Assembly (NCBI RefSeq): GCF_008086045.1
Contig: NZ_VSEY01000004.1
Span: forward strand, 248,001-312,000
DNA: 64,000 nucleotides
From: Nonomuraea sp. PA05
GTDB lineage: Bacteria; Actinomycetota; Actinomycetes; Streptosporangiales; Streptosporangiaceae
Direction of reading: 5' to 3'
This document shows positions 8,188 through 16,354 of this stretch, one piece after another. Position 1 is the stretch's first letter, and every line of letters begins with the position of its first letter. Made by a program: the position numbers and the translations under genes. The notes under the pieces are model-generated. The model saw only the letters and a list, made by a program, of their open reading frames with translations, did no database searches and had not been told where the DNA came from.

Positions 8188-8514
8188 ATGGACGACCTGA
8201 CGGAGATGCTGAAGGGCACGCTCGAAGGCTGCGTGCTCGAAATCATCGGCAGCGAGGAGACCTACGGGTACGCCATCACGCGCCGGCTCAACGAACTCGG
8301 CTTCACCGACGTCGTCGAAGGAACGGTGTACACCATCCTGCTGCGACTGGAGAAGAACAAGCTCGTCCAGGTCACCAAACGACCGTCCGGGATGGGCCCG
8401 CCGCGCAAGTTCTACGCGCTCAACGACGCGGGCCGCAATCAGCTCGCGACGTTCTGGGCGAAATGGGAGTACGTCTCATCGCGGATCGACAAGCTCAGGG
8501 AGGGCGGGGCATGA
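8188..8514 (+). CDS. PadR-family transcriptional regulator
   Basis: 108 aa from ATG 8188, with the purine-rich agaggacc upstream. Winged-helix features of PadR: GTLEGCVLEIIGSEETYGYAI, VVEGTVYTILLRLE as recognition helix, the PPRKFYALNDAGR wing, and a C-terminal dimerisation helix. ATGA overlap with the next gene marks an operon of padR with two DUF1048 genes, a widespread Gram-positive arrangement. Nested palindromes upstream suggest autoregulation; the inducing ligand is unknown. Confidence 0.93.
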   Translation: MDDLTEMLKGTLEGCVLEIIGSEETYGYAITRRLNELGFTDVVEGTVYTILLRLEKNKLVQVTKRPSGMGPPRKFYALNDAGRNQLATFWAKWEYVSSRIDKLREGGA

Positions 8515-8867
8515 ACTTCTGGGAGACCATCACAGGCAGCGATCTCACCAGAGAATGGAAGGCGTTCGAAGCCCGGGCGGCGGCACTGCCGGCCGACCAC
8601 CGGGCGGCCTGGGAACAGATCAAAGGCCACCTTGTCCTGTACGGCGACTTCAGCGGCCGCAATCTGATGCCCATTCTCGATGGCGCCCTGGGGCTCCTGG
8701 AGGAAACAGCGTCCGACGGGCAGAGCATTCACGACGTGCTCGGTGACGACATCGCGGGCTTCTGCGCGGCGCTGGCCGGCGGAGAAGGCGCCCGCAACTT
8801 CCGCGACCGGTGGCGCGAGCAGTTGAACAGGAACGTGGCACGGAAACTGGGCCGGTTGGGAGGCTGA
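8511..8867 (+). CDS. DUF1048 protein, first copy
   Basis: 118 aa from ATG 8511, overlapping the padR stop by 4 bp. Predicted mostly helical. Contains the DUF1048 signature of a LPADHRAAWEQIKGHL helix, a LLEETASDGQSI turn and the GDDIAGFCAAL helix. No catalytic motif or signal peptide. It shares the same layout with the next protein and probably arose by duplication. Function unknown; co-operon with PadR is the only strong clue. Confidence 0.85.
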   Translation: MNFWETITGSDLTREWKAFEARAAALPADHRAAWEQIKGHLVLYGDFSGRNLMPILDGALGLLEETASDGQSIHDVLGDDIAGFCAALAGGEGARNFRDRWREQLNRNVARKLGRLGG

Positions 8868-8868
8868 C

Positions 8869-9195
8869 GTGAGCATCCAGGACATCATCGAGGGCAAGAA
8901 GCAGTGGCGCGCGCACATGGCGCGGGTCAAGGCGCTCCCCCCGGACTATCAGATCGTCTACAAGGAGTTGCAGAAGTACTTCTTCAAGGTCGGCCCCGTC
9001 GACTTGCCTGACGGGCCGTTGCTCCCTGGGATCGTCGACTTCTTCGAGGAAGGCGTCGCGTCCGGCAAGGGCGTCCTGGAGCTCATCGGCGACGACGTCG
9101 CCGCTTTCGCCGACGACCTCATCAAGGATTCGCCCACGTACGCGGCGATCTATCAGGAGTCCCTCGCCAAGAAGAACGGCGCAGCCGGGAAGTAA
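8869..9195 (+). CDS. DUF1048 protein, second copy
   Basis: 108 aa from GTG 8869, one base after the previous stop. Same architecture as its neighbour: ALPPDYQIVYKELQKYFFK, FFEEGVASGKGVLELIGDDVAAFADDL. Two paralogous subunits next to a PadR suggest a heteromeric small protein under the PadR switch. Function unknown. Confidence 0.88.
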   Translation: MSIQDIIEGKKQWRAHMARVKALPPDYQIVYKELQKYFFKVGPVDLPDGPLLPGIVDFFEEGVASGKGVLELIGDDVAAFADDLIKDSPTYAAIYQESLAKKNGAAGK

Positions 9196-9251
9196 CGCCC
9201 GGTCGGAAAAATCGCTGGCCCGGACGACGCGTTCCGCCCCACACTGGAACC

Positions 9252-10271
9252 GTGATTACGGAGTGTGTCCGGTTGTATCGGGATCTGTGTGCGGCGCTGG
9301 TCCCGGGTGCCGGGCTGGAGGCGGTCGCGGCGGAGCTGTCCCGGGTGATCGCGCCCGTGGTGCCGCATGACGCGATGCGCTGCGGGACGAGCAGCCCGTC
9401 GTCGGGCCCGGGCATCACCACGCTGGCGTTCTGGCACGGGTACACGCCCGACCTCGGCCGCGAGCTGCTCAGCCCGGACCGGGTAGGCGAGTACCTGGTG
9501 GAGCTGGGCCAGCTGGCGCGGCAGCAGGTCCCCGTGACGTTCTCCCGGCGGTTGCGGCCCGGCATGCGGGACCGGCTGCTGGACGCGCACAGTGCCGGCG
9601 AGGAGCTGTGCCTGGCGCTGCGGTCCGCGCGGGGTGTGTGGGGCGTGCTCTGCCTGATGCGGGCGGCGGGCGGCCGTCCGTTCGGCGTCGCCGACGCACG
9701 GCGGCTGGCCGAGGTCGGGCCCGCGCTGGTCGCCGCGTTCCGCAACTACGTGACGGCCCCGCCGGCCAGGTCGCTCGCGCCCGAGCCGCAGCCGGGCATG
9801 CTCGTCGTCGGGGCCGACAGCCGGATCAGGATGATGACGTCGCAGGCGCAGCCGTGGCTGGAGGCGATGCGGACGCACCTGGCCGTACCCGACTGGCTGG
9901 CCGACTGCTCGTTCGCGTGCCTGGCCGCGGCGGCCCGCGAGCAGCCGCGTCACGTGCGGCTCTGCGTCCCCTCGGTGGGGTGTGGCTGGTGGACGACGAT
10001 CGAGGCCCAGCGGCTCGGCGACGACGGCGACGTGGCGATCATGATCCAGCGCGCGGCCGGCAGGTCGCTGATGCCGTCGTTCTGCGACTGGTACGGGGTC
10101 ACCGCCCGCGAACAGCAGATCATGCAGCACCTCTACAGCGGGTCCGCGCCCAAGCAGATCGCCCGCGCGCTCGACCTGTCCCTCTACACGGTCGGCGACC
10201 ACCTCAAGGCGCTGTTCCGCAAGACGGGCACCAGCGGACGCGACGAACTCATCGCGTCCCTCAACACGTGA
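9252..10271 (+). CDS. LuxR-type HTH regulator with GAF-like N-terminal region
   Basis: 339 aa from GTG 9252. The last 65 residues are a LuxR/GerE HTH: VTAREQQIMQHLYSG, KQIARALDLSLYTVGDHLKA and LFRKTGTSGRDEL. The N-terminal 170 residues look like a GAF-type sensor (LRSARGVWGVLCLMRAAGG strand-turn), followed by a PAS-like segment. It lacks an ATPase domain and a phospho-acceptor receiver. Stands alone, followed by a strong bidirectional hairpin. Likely a ligand- or redox-sensing regulator of unknown targets. Confidence 0.88.
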   Translation: MITECVRLYRDLCAALVPGAGLEAVAAELSRVIAPVVPHDAMRCGTSSPSSGPGITTLAFWHGYTPDLGRELLSPDRVGEYLVELGQLARQQVPVTFSRRLRPGMRDRLLDAHSAGEELCLALRSARGVWGVLCLMRAAGGRPFGVADARRLAEVGPALVAAFRNYVTAPPARSLAPEPQPGMLVVGADSRIRMMTSQAQPWLEAMRTHLAVPDWLADCSFACLAAAAREQPRHVRLCVPSVGCGWWTTIEAQRLGDDGDVAIMIQRAAGRSLMPSFCDWYGVTAREQQIMQHLYSGSAPKQIARALDLSLYTVGDHLKALFRKTGTSGRDELIASLNT

Positions 10272-10282
10272 GGTCCCACGCA

Positions 10283-10324
10283 CCTCGGCGGGCCCTCTGA
10301 CAGGAGGGGGAGGGCCCGCCGAGG
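10283..10324. terminator. Bidirectional transcription terminator hairpin
   Basis: Perfect 15-bp arms: CCTCGGCGGGCCCTC at 10283-10297 and GAGGGCCCGCCGAGG at 10310-10324, with a 12-nt loop. No clear T tract, as is common in actinomycetes. Lies between convergent genes and can serve both. Confidence 0.85.
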
Positions 10325-10339
10325 TGAACGGCCGGTCGT

Positions 10340-10555
10340 TCAGGGGGTGGTGAACAGCCACCACTGGGGGGTGCCGTTCTGCGCACAGAAATACGACACC
10401 CATTGACCGGCCTGCTGCCCTTGGTTGCCGGCCACCCAGCAGACCTCGTAACTGGCATAAGGGCCGTAGACGGACTGGGCGGTTGCGGGAGCGGCGCCGA
10501 GCGCCAGGAAGGCGGCGCCGACGAGGCCGGCGAATAGACGGGCCCGGAAACGCAT
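10340..10555 (-). CDS. Small secreted protein
   Basis: 71 aa from ATG 10555 with AAAGGAAAC upstream. Sec signal peptide: MRFRARLFAGLVGAAFLALG then APATA|QS. The mature part is about 45 residues, Trp/Tyr/Gln-rich, with two Cys (EVCWVAG, SYFCAQNG) that may form one disulfide. Follows the DUF6623 gene by about 20 bp on the same strand, so probably co-transcribed. Function unknown. Confidence 0.75.
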   Translation of the reverse strand: MRFRARLFAGLVGAAFLALGAAPATAQSVYGPYASYEVCWVAGNQGQQAGQWVSYFCAQNGTPQWWLFTTP

Positions 10556-10578
10556 CGTTGTTTCCTTTCTTTTCGCTG

Positions 10579-11022
10579 TCAGATGTTGTGCGAGAAGTCG
10601 CCGCCGAAACCGGCGATGAAGACGTGGCTGTCGATCTGGCCGGCGGCGAAGAACAGCGAGATCCCGCAGCCGAAGTTGATGCCGTCGCGGCCCACGGGGA
10701 AGACGTTGTTCCCGCTCAGGCCGTGGGCGTGGTTGCCTTCGATCTTGAGGTCGTCCCTGGCCAGGATGCGGTTCGGGCCGTCCCAGACGTGCACGTGGAG
10801 GAGGGAGCTGGTCTCCCGCGCGTCGAAGAGGATGAGCACCCTGTCCAGGGTGGCCCGGCGGTCCTCGACGAGGACGGGGGTGGGGATGGCGAGGTGGATC
10901 CAGTCGCCTCCGTTCGCCGGGAGGGTGAAGGTGACGCCGAATCCCTGGCGGAGTGTGCCCGTCGCGGGGTTCTCGGCCACGGCCGTGAAACCGTGCTGCC
11001 ATGACGCGTACGTCTTTGCCAT
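10579..11022 (-). CDS. DUF6623-like protein
   Basis: 147 aa from ATG 11022, chosen for the GCGCAAGGAGAACGACA ribosome site; an upstream in-frame start at 11127 lacks one. Beta-rich with repeated short strands: YASWQHGFTAVAENP, WIHLAIPTPVLVEDRR, LHVHVWDGPNRIL, GINFGCGISLFF and IAGFGGDF, as in the actinobacterial DUF6623 family. No signal peptide. Role unknown. Upstream lies a perfect 7-bp-arm palindrome, and the ECF sigma gene is the next gene upstream on this strand. Confidence 0.72.
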   Translation of the reverse strand: MAKTYASWQHGFTAVAENPATGTLRQGFGVTFTLPANGGDWIHLAIPTPVLVEDRRATLDRVLILFDARETSSLLHVHVWDGPNRILARDDLKIEGNHAHGLSGNNVFPVGRDGINFGCGISLFFAAGQIDSHVFIAGFGGDFSHNI

Positions 11023-11103
11023 TGTCGTTCTCCTTGCGCTTTCTCGGTGGAGTCCAGTGCTTTCTGGTAACTCGACGATAAAGCGCCTTGAACGAGTCTT
11101 GAT

Positions 11104-11121
11104 ATCCCTAAGGCTAGGGAT
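11104..11121. promoter_or_regulatory. Palindrome upstream of the DUF6623 gene
   Basis: ATCCCTA at 11104-11110 and TAGGGAT at 11115-11121 flank AGGC. It lies about 80-100 bp before the DUF6623 start and 45 bp after the ECF sigma stop. Either an operator or a short hairpin after the sigma gene. Confidence 0.5.
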
Positions 11122-11165
11122 GAACATTTCTCAGGAAACGCACTTATAGGGCAATTCAGCGCGGG

Positions 11166-11660
11166 TCAGCCGAGACCCGCCAGCAACGCCGACAGCCTGC
11201 GCAGCCCTCGCGTCGTGCGGGCCTTGACGGTGCCGAGCGGCACCCGCAACCGGTCGGCGATCTCCCGCTGCGTCAGGTCGGCGAAGTAGGCCAGTTCGAT
11301 GGCCTGCCGCTGGGCGTGCGGCAGTGCGGCGAGCGCTCTGCCGAGCCGGTCGCGATCGGCCAGCACGTCCGCCACCGGCCGTTCCCGTACGGGCGGGTCG
11401 CCGACCTCGTCCAGCGGGACCGTGGCGGGCCGGCGGACGCGCAGGTGGTCGATGGCGCGGCGGTGGGCGATGGCGAACACCCAGGCGGCCTGGCTTCTGG
11501 TGGGATCGTAGCGGCGGCGCGAGCGCCAGAGGTCGGCGAAGACGATCTGGATCATGTCCTCCACGTCCTGAGCAGGCACGAACCGGCGCAGGTACGAGCG
11601 CAGGGCGGGGGCGTGCGTGCGGTAACACTCGTCGAGCGCTTCCTCGTCACTGATCTCCAT
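11166..11660 (-). CDS. ECF sigma factor, LitS-like by context
   Basis: 164 aa from ATG 11660 (GAGGGGCAAGG upstream; an in-frame GTG at 11675 lacks an RBS). Sigma-70 region 2 is seen in ALRSYLRRFVPAQDVEDMIQ and DLWRSRRRYDP...AWVFAIAHRRAIDHLR. Region 4 is seen in LPHAQRQAIELAYFADLTQREIA followed by the GTVKARTTRGLRRL recognition helix. No anti-sigma gene adjoins it. It lies 91 bp downstream of, and on the same strand as, the LitR-like gene. In Streptomyces coelicolor LitR controls an ECF sigma (LitS) that reads the carotenoid promoter; the near-identical ECF-type promoters before crtE and phr fit that model here. Confidence 0.9.
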   Translation of the reverse strand: MEISDEEALDECYRTHAPALRSYLRRFVPAQDVEDMIQIVFADLWRSRRRYDPTRSQAAWVFAIAHRRAIDHLRVRRPATVPLDEVGDPPVRERPVADVLADRDRLGRALAALPHAQRQAIELAYFADLTQREIADRLRVPLGTVKARTTRGLRRLSALLAGLG

Positions 11661-11751
11661 GGCCTTGCCCCTCACCCGAAAAATCTATTCAAAACTTATT
11701 CATAGCGGGGTTGGGGGTGCCGCCACAAGCTTCGCCGGGGGCGTCGCGGGC

Positions 11752-12774
11752 CTAACTGAGCGTGGACGTGATGCGTGCGACGGCGTCAGGCAGCGTCGAC
11801 ACGCGGATGACGCCCGGAGGTGGATCGCCCTGCCAGCCGAGCCCGCCGATGACGATCTGGCAGGCCGGACGCAGCCGCGGCAGGGCGGCGAGCGGGGTGG
11901 TGTCGCCGGTGGCGGCCTGCTGCGACCAGATGAACACCGCGGCCGGGCCGAGCCGGCGCATGGCGTGGGCGAGGGCGGTGTAGGGGGTCCGGGCGCCCAG
12001 GACGCGGGTCCGCACGTCCAGTTCGGCGAGCGCGGCGGCCAGCGCGTGCACCGGCAGGCTGTGCTGCTCGTCCTCGGCGCAGGCCAGCAGCACCGGACGA
12101 ACCGCGACCGCCGGGACGTCTCCGACTCGGCGAAGCGGGGCCGCTTGGTCCACGCGTGCCGGGACGTCTCCGGCGCGGCGGTGCAGGGCCGCCTGGATCC
12201 GGTCGGACAGTAGGTGCTCGGCGTCGATGCCCGCCCCCGCCTCGTCCTGGCGGCGGCAGATGGTGTCGAGGACGGGCAGCAGCAGCCGCTCCCACGTCCA
12301 CACCACGCCGTGCGCGTCCAGCGCCTGCTCGACCAGGGCGGAAACGGCGTGGCTGTCGAGCATGAACGCGGCCCGAGCCAGCGCGGCCGTGGCCGGGCGG
12401 GCGCCGGGCCGTCCGGGGGAAGGCGGGACGGCCAGGTCCGGTGAGGGGTCCGCGGCCGGGACGGCCAGGTCCGGTGACGGATCCGCGGCCGGGACGGCCG
12501 GGTCCGGCGACGGGGCCGCGGACGGGAGGGTCAGGGCGAGCCTGGCGGCTTCGGCGGCCGGCAGGCCGGTGGCGATCAGGCGCTTCATCTCGGCCAGGCG
12601 GCGCAGGTCGGCGGCGTCGTAACGGCGGTGGCCGCCGGCGCTGCGACGGCTGGGGCCCAGGCCGTACCGCAGGTTCCAGGTGCGCAACGTCGGCGCGGGC
12701 ACGCCCAGCCGCCGGGAGACGGCTCCGATGCCGTAACCCGCCTCTTCTTCGCTGACCGGTTTGTCCTCGCCCAT
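11752..12774 (-). CDS. litR: MerR-family, B12-binding light regulator (LitR/CarH-like)
   Basis: 340 aa. Residues 13-80 form the MerR winged helix: YGIGAVSRRLGVPAPTLRTW, then RSAGGHRRYDAADLRRL. A Pro/Asp/Ala repeat linker follows at 87-120. Residues 125-200 give the helical cap with the EH of the W-x9-EH cobalamin motif (Glu186, His187), but the Trp position is Gln176. The last 110 residues form a B12-binding Rossmann fold with His238 in an E-x-H context, the expected cobalt ligand. CarH/LitR proteins use adenosylcobalamin to sense light and derepress carotenoid genes. Divergent from crtE and upstream of an ECF sigma gene, exactly the light-regulation context. Confidence 0.9.
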   Translation of the reverse strand: MGEDKPVSEEEAGYGIGAVSRRLGVPAPTLRTWNLRYGLGPSRRSAGGHRRYDAADLRRLAEMKRLIATGLPAAEAARLALTLPSAAPSPDPAVPAADPSPDLAVPAADPSPDLAVPPSPGRPGARPATAALARAAFMLDSHAVSALVEQALDAHGVVWTWERLLLPVLDTICRRQDEAGAGIDAEHLLSDRIQAALHRRAGDVPARVDQAAPLRRVGDVPAVAVRPVLLACAEDEQHSLPVHALAAALAELDVRTRVLGARTPYTALAHAMRRLGPAAVFIWSQQAATGDTTPLAALPRLRPACQIVIGGLGWQGDPPPGVIRVSTLPDAVARITSTLS

Positions 12775-12903
12775 GGTTCCTGCTGCCGCTCGACGTGTCC
12801 GACCATCTTTTCGCGGTTGTGGGGGTGCTCGGACGCATAAGCGAGCGTGTCCCGTTCGGGATTCGGCGTCCGGTGGTTACCGTGAAGAAGCGTTTCGGAT
12901 CGG

Positions 12904-12942
12904 GTGCAACCGGGTCCGCTCCTCCTGCGAAGGCTTTCTATA
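12904..12942 (+). promoter_or_regulatory. ECF-type light promoter of crtE
   Basis: GTGCAACC at 12904-12911, TGCGAAGG at 12926-12933 and TTCTATA at 12936-12942. The photolyase gene has the same three blocks at identical spacing (23599-23637). A GCAACC -35 and CGAAGG -10 with a 16-bp spacer fit an ECF sigma promoter. The shared arrangement between two light-response genes is direct evidence; the sigma assignment is inferred. Confidence 0.75.
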
Positions 12943-12963
12943 GCGGCAGAAGGAGTTGCGTGC

Positions 12964-14004
12964 ATGGACACCATGACCTCGCAGACCGGCCAGGCGCGCG
13001 AGCTGGTCGAGCAGCGTTTGGCGGAGCTGCTGGAAGAGCAGCTCGGGCGGCTCGGCTTCCTGGACGGCCACGACGTCGAGCTGGTGCGCGAGTTCCTGGT
13101 GGAGTTCGTGCTCAGCGGCGGCAAGAGGTTGCGGCCGGCGTTCGTCCACTGGGGGTACCGGGCGGCCGGCGGCGAGCGGCCTGCGGAGGTGCTGCCCGCG
13201 GCCTGCGCGATGGAGCTGGTGCACGCGGCGGCGCTGCTGCTGGACGACGTGATGGACGAGGCGGCCGCGCGGCGTGGCCGGCCGTCGGCGCACGTGGCGC
13301 TGGCCGCCCTGCATCGCGCGTCGGGACGGCGGGGCGACGCGGGCCGGTTCGGTGAGTCGGTGGCGACCCTGCTCGCGCTGCTGGCGTGGAGCTGGGCCGA
13401 CGCCGCCCTGCTGGAGACGGGCCCGCGCCTGGGCGCCGCGCTGGACGTCTTCACCCGGCTGCGGGTGGAGGCGATCGGCGGGCAGTACCTCGACCTGGCC
13501 GCCGCGGCAGGGCCAGGTGAGGGGCAGGAGCAGGCGGACGTCATCTCGCTCTACAAGTCGGGCAAGTACACCGTCGAAGGGCCTCTGCACCTCGGCCACG
13601 CCGTCGCGGGCGGCTGCCCCCGTACGCGGCGGCTGCTGAGCGCGTACGCGCTGCCGCTGGGTGCGGCGTTCCAGCTCAGGGACGACGTCAACGGCGTGTT
13701 CGGCGACCCGGCGCACACCGGCAAGGCCTGCGCGGACCTGCTGCAGGGCAAGGCGACCTTCCTGCTCGCCCACGCCCGCCGGGTGACGGGCAGCGCGCTC
13801 CTGGACGGCATCACCGATGAGCGCGGGGTGGCGGCCGCGCGGGAGCTGATCGTGCGGTGCGGGGCGCTGGAGGCGGCGGAGCAGCGCATCGCCGCACTGA
13901 CGGACGAGGCGATCGCGGCGTTGGACCGGCCGCCCGGCATCCCGCCGGAGGCCAGGCAGGCGTTGACGGAGCTGGCCGCCCTTTCGACGGCGAAGAGCCT
14001 GTGA
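12964..14004 (+). CDS. crtE: Geranylgeranyl diphosphate synthase
   Basis: 346 aa from ATG 12964, with gaaggagttgcg before it. Polyprenyl synthase motifs are all visible: GGKRLRP at 52-58, first Asp-rich motif DDVMD at 94-98 followed by the RRGRP loop, LYKSGKYTVEGP, and a second Asp motif QLRDDVNGVFGD with the terminal Asp later than usual. It makes the C20 precursor from IPP and DMAPP for carotenoid synthesis. First gene of crtE-crtI-crtB-plsX with 1-4 bp overlaps throughout. Expression should be driven by the ECF-type promoter at 12904-12942 under LitR. Confidence 0.93.
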   Translation: MDTMTSQTGQARELVEQRLAELLEEQLGRLGFLDGHDVELVREFLVEFVLSGGKRLRPAFVHWGYRAAGGERPAEVLPAACAMELVHAAALLLDDVMDEAAARRGRPSAHVALAALHRASGRRGDAGRFGESVATLLALLAWSWADAALLETGPRLGAALDVFTRLRVEAIGGQYLDLAAAAGPGEGQEQADVISLYKSGKYTVEGPLHLGHAVAGGCPRTRRLLSAYALPLGAAFQLRDDVNGVFGDPAHTGKACADLLQGKATFLLAHARRVTGSALLDGITDERGVAAARELIVRCGALEAAEQRIAALTDEAIAALDRPPGIPPEARQALTELAALSTAKSL

Positions 14005-15458
14005 TGAGTGCTGTCGTGGTCGTCGGAGCCGGTCTGGGCGGCCTGTCGGCGGCCGTCCACCTGGCCGCGGCCGGCCGCCAGGTGACGGTGGTGGAAGCCC
14101 TCGACGAGCCCGGCGGCTGCTGCGGCACCGCCCGGCTCGGCGCGTACCGGTTCGACACCGGCCCGTCCGTGCTGACGATGCCGGGCGTGCTGGCCGAGGT
14201 CTTCGGCGCGGCCGGGCAGGAGCTGCGGCACTGGCTGCCGCTGCGCCGGCTGGACCCGTCCTACCGGATGGTCTTCGAGGACGGGTCGCGGCTGGACGTG
14301 CTGCCGGAGCGAGAGGCGATGACCGAGCAGGTGCGCACCGTGTGCGGGCCCGCCGAGGCGGCGCGCTACGAGCGGTACCGGCGGCTGCTGGAGGAGATGT
14401 TCCGGCTGGAGTGGCCGGCGTTCATCGACGCGGACATGACGCGGCTGCGCGGCCTGGCCCGGCCGGCCGCGCTGCTGCGGCTGGCCGCGCTGGGCGGCTT
14501 CCGCCGGCTGGACCGGCTGGCGGCCCGTCATCTGAGGGATCCCCGGCTGATCAAGGCGCACACGTTCCAGGCCCTGTACGTGGGGCTCTCGCCCCAGCGG
14601 GCGCTGGGCATCTACGCCGTCATCGCGCACATGGACACCGTCGGCGGCGTGTACTTCCCCGAACGCGGCGGCATGCACGCCATCCCGGCGGCCATGGCGG
14701 CCCTGCTGGAGAAGCTGGGCGCCGGGATCCGCTACGGCGTACGCGCCCGCGAGATCGAGACGGACGGCGACGGCGTCACCGGCGTCCTGCTGGCGGACGG
14801 CGAGCGGCTGCCGGCCGGGCAGGTGGTCGTCGCGTGCGACCGGCTGGCGGCCAGGCGGCTGCTGCCCGGCCTGGCGGACGACTGGCGGCTGCGCCGTCCT
14901 CGCCACTCGCCCTCCTGCCTGGTGCTGCACGCCGGCCTGAACCGTCCGCCCACCGGCCAGGCGCACCACACGCTGCACTTCGGCCGTGCCTGGGAGGACA
15001 CGTTCAGCGCCCTGGCGGCGGGCAGGCCGCAGCCGGACCCGAGCCTGCTCGTCACCTGCCCCGAGCCGGACGGCGAGGCCGCGCCGGCGGGGCACGCCAC
15101 GCTCAGCGTCCTGGAGCCCGCGCCGAACCTCGAACGCGCCGGCTGGGAGCGGCTACGACCACGGCTGGAGGCGCGGCTGCTCGGCCGGCTGGCCGGGCTC
15201 GGCTACGGCGACCTGTCGGCCGCGCCCCGGCTGGTGCTGGACCCGCCCGCCTGGGCGGCGCGCGGGCACAGCGCGGGCACCCCGTTCGCGCTCGACCACC
15301 GCTTCACCCAGACGGCGTGGCTGCGCCCATCCGCCGTAGCCCGGCGGGTGCCAGGGCTGCACTTCGCCGGCATGTTCACCGCACCCGGTGTCGGGGTGCC
15401 GCCCGTGCTGATCTCCGGCCGGCTGGCCGCCGAACGCATACTCGAGGAGACCCGTTGA
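14004..15458 (+). CDS. crtI: Phytoene desaturase
   Basis: 484 aa from ATG 14004; the start overlaps the crtE stop by one base. N-terminal FAD-binding VVVGAGLGGLSAAVHLAAAG with the following VVEALDEPGG, and the CrtI-type RFDTGPSVLTMPG. The C-terminus closes with FAGMFTAPGVGVPPVLISGR, the family's FAD-binding end. It converts phytoene to lycopene (or neurosporene) by stepwise desaturation at the membrane. No lycopene cyclase gene is seen in the cluster. Length is normal for bacterial CrtI. Confidence 0.93.
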   Translation: MSAVVVVGAGLGGLSAAVHLAAAGRQVTVVEALDEPGGCCGTARLGAYRFDTGPSVLTMPGVLAEVFGAAGQELRHWLPLRRLDPSYRMVFEDGSRLDVLPEREAMTEQVRTVCGPAEAARYERYRRLLEEMFRLEWPAFIDADMTRLRGLARPAALLRLAALGGFRRLDRLAARHLRDPRLIKAHTFQALYVGLSPQRALGIYAVIAHMDTVGGVYFPERGGMHAIPAAMAALLEKLGAGIRYGVRAREIETDGDGVTGVLLADGERLPAGQVVVACDRLAARRLLPGLADDWRLRRPRHSPSCLVLHAGLNRPPTGQAHHTLHFGRAWEDTFSALAAGRPQPDPSLLVTCPEPDGEAAPAGHATLSVLEPAPNLERAGWERLRPRLEARLLGRLAGLGYGDLSAAPRLVLDPPAWAARGHSAGTPFALDHRFTQTAWLRPSAVARRVPGLHFAGMFTAPGVGVPPVLISGRLAAERILEETR

Positions 15459-16354
15459 CGCTCACCGCCAGCTACGAGCGCTGCCGGCGGCTGCACGCCC
15501 GCTACGGCCGCTCCTACTACCTGGCCACCCGGCTGCTGCCGCAGTGGAAGCGGCGGCACGTGCACGCCCTGTACGGTTTCGCCCGCTACGCCGACGAGAT
15601 CGTCGACTCCTTCACGATGACCGCCGACCGGTCCCGCGCCCTCGACGCTCTGACCGGCCGGGTCGCGGCCGGGCTCGCCGGCGCGGACGTGGACAGCCCG
15701 GTGCTGCCGGCGTTCCTGCACACCGTGAGATCCTTCGGCATCGGCCACGACGACATCGGCGCCTTCCTCGTCTCCATGCGAGCCGACCTGTCCGTGACCC
15801 GGTACGCGACCTACGACGACCTGCTCGGCTACATGGCGGGCTCGGCCGCCGCCATCGGCACGATGATGCTGCCGGTGCTGGAGCCGGCGCCCGGCCGCGA
15901 GCATGCGGCCCGCGAACCCGCCCGCCAGCTCGGCCTGGCCTTCCAGCTCACCAACTTCCTGCGCGACGTCGGCGAGGACTACGCCAGAGGCCGCGTCTAC
16001 CTGCCGATGGAAGATCTGGACAAGTTCGGCGTCGAACCGGAGGACCTGGGCGCCCGGCACACGGCGGCCCGCGTACGGGATCTGCTCGCCTTCGAGGCCG
16101 GTCGCGCCCGCGACCACTACCGCGCCGCCGCCGGCGGCTTCGGCCTGCTCGTCGCCTCGTCGCAGCCGTGCGTGCGCGCCGCGTTCGAGCTGTACGGCGG
16201 CATCCTGGAGGAGATCGAGCGCCGCGGGTTCGAGGTGCTCACCGCCCGGGTACGGGTGCCGCGCCGGCGCAAGGCGGCCGTGTTCGCCCGCCACCTGCTG
16301 GCCTCCGCCGAGGCGGGCCGGGCCGAACGCCGGGTACGCGTGGAGCTCCCATGA
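15455..16354 (+). CDS. crtB: Phytoene synthase
   Basis: 299 aa from TTG 15455, which overlaps the crtI stop as TTGA and has GAGGAGACC before it. Asp-rich motif 1 is DEIVD at 47-51, motif 2 DVGEDYARGRVYLP; the second fits the phytoene/squalene synthase DVGED(x)xRGRxYLP signature. It joins two GGPP to phytoene. Overlaps plsX by 4 bp (ATGA), so the operon continues without a gap. Family assignment is firm; phytoene rather than squalene is inferred from crtE and crtI. Confidence 0.93.
   Translation: MTLTASYERCRRLHARYGRSYYLATRLLPQWKRRHVHALYGFARYADEIVDSFTMTADRSRALDALTGRVAAGLAGADVDSPVLPAFLHTVRSFGIGHDDIGAFLVSMRADLSVTRYATYDDLLGYMAGSAAAIGTMMLPVLEPAPGREHAAREPARQLGLAFQLTNFLRDVGEDYARGRVYLPMEDLDKFGVEPEDLGARHTAARVRDLLAFEAGRARDHYRAAAGGFGLLVASSQPCVRAAFELYGGILEEIERRGFEVLTARVRVPRRRKAAVFARHLLASAEAGRAERRVRVELP

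Noticed and set aside
10579..11127. Longer start for the DUF6623 gene at 11127
   Set aside because: No ribosome site, and it would run over the palindrome; ATG 11022 has a clear AAGGAG.
12900..12963. Riboswitch in the crtE leader
   Set aside because: No cobalamin-riboswitch conserved box; the B12 link is through the protein regulator.
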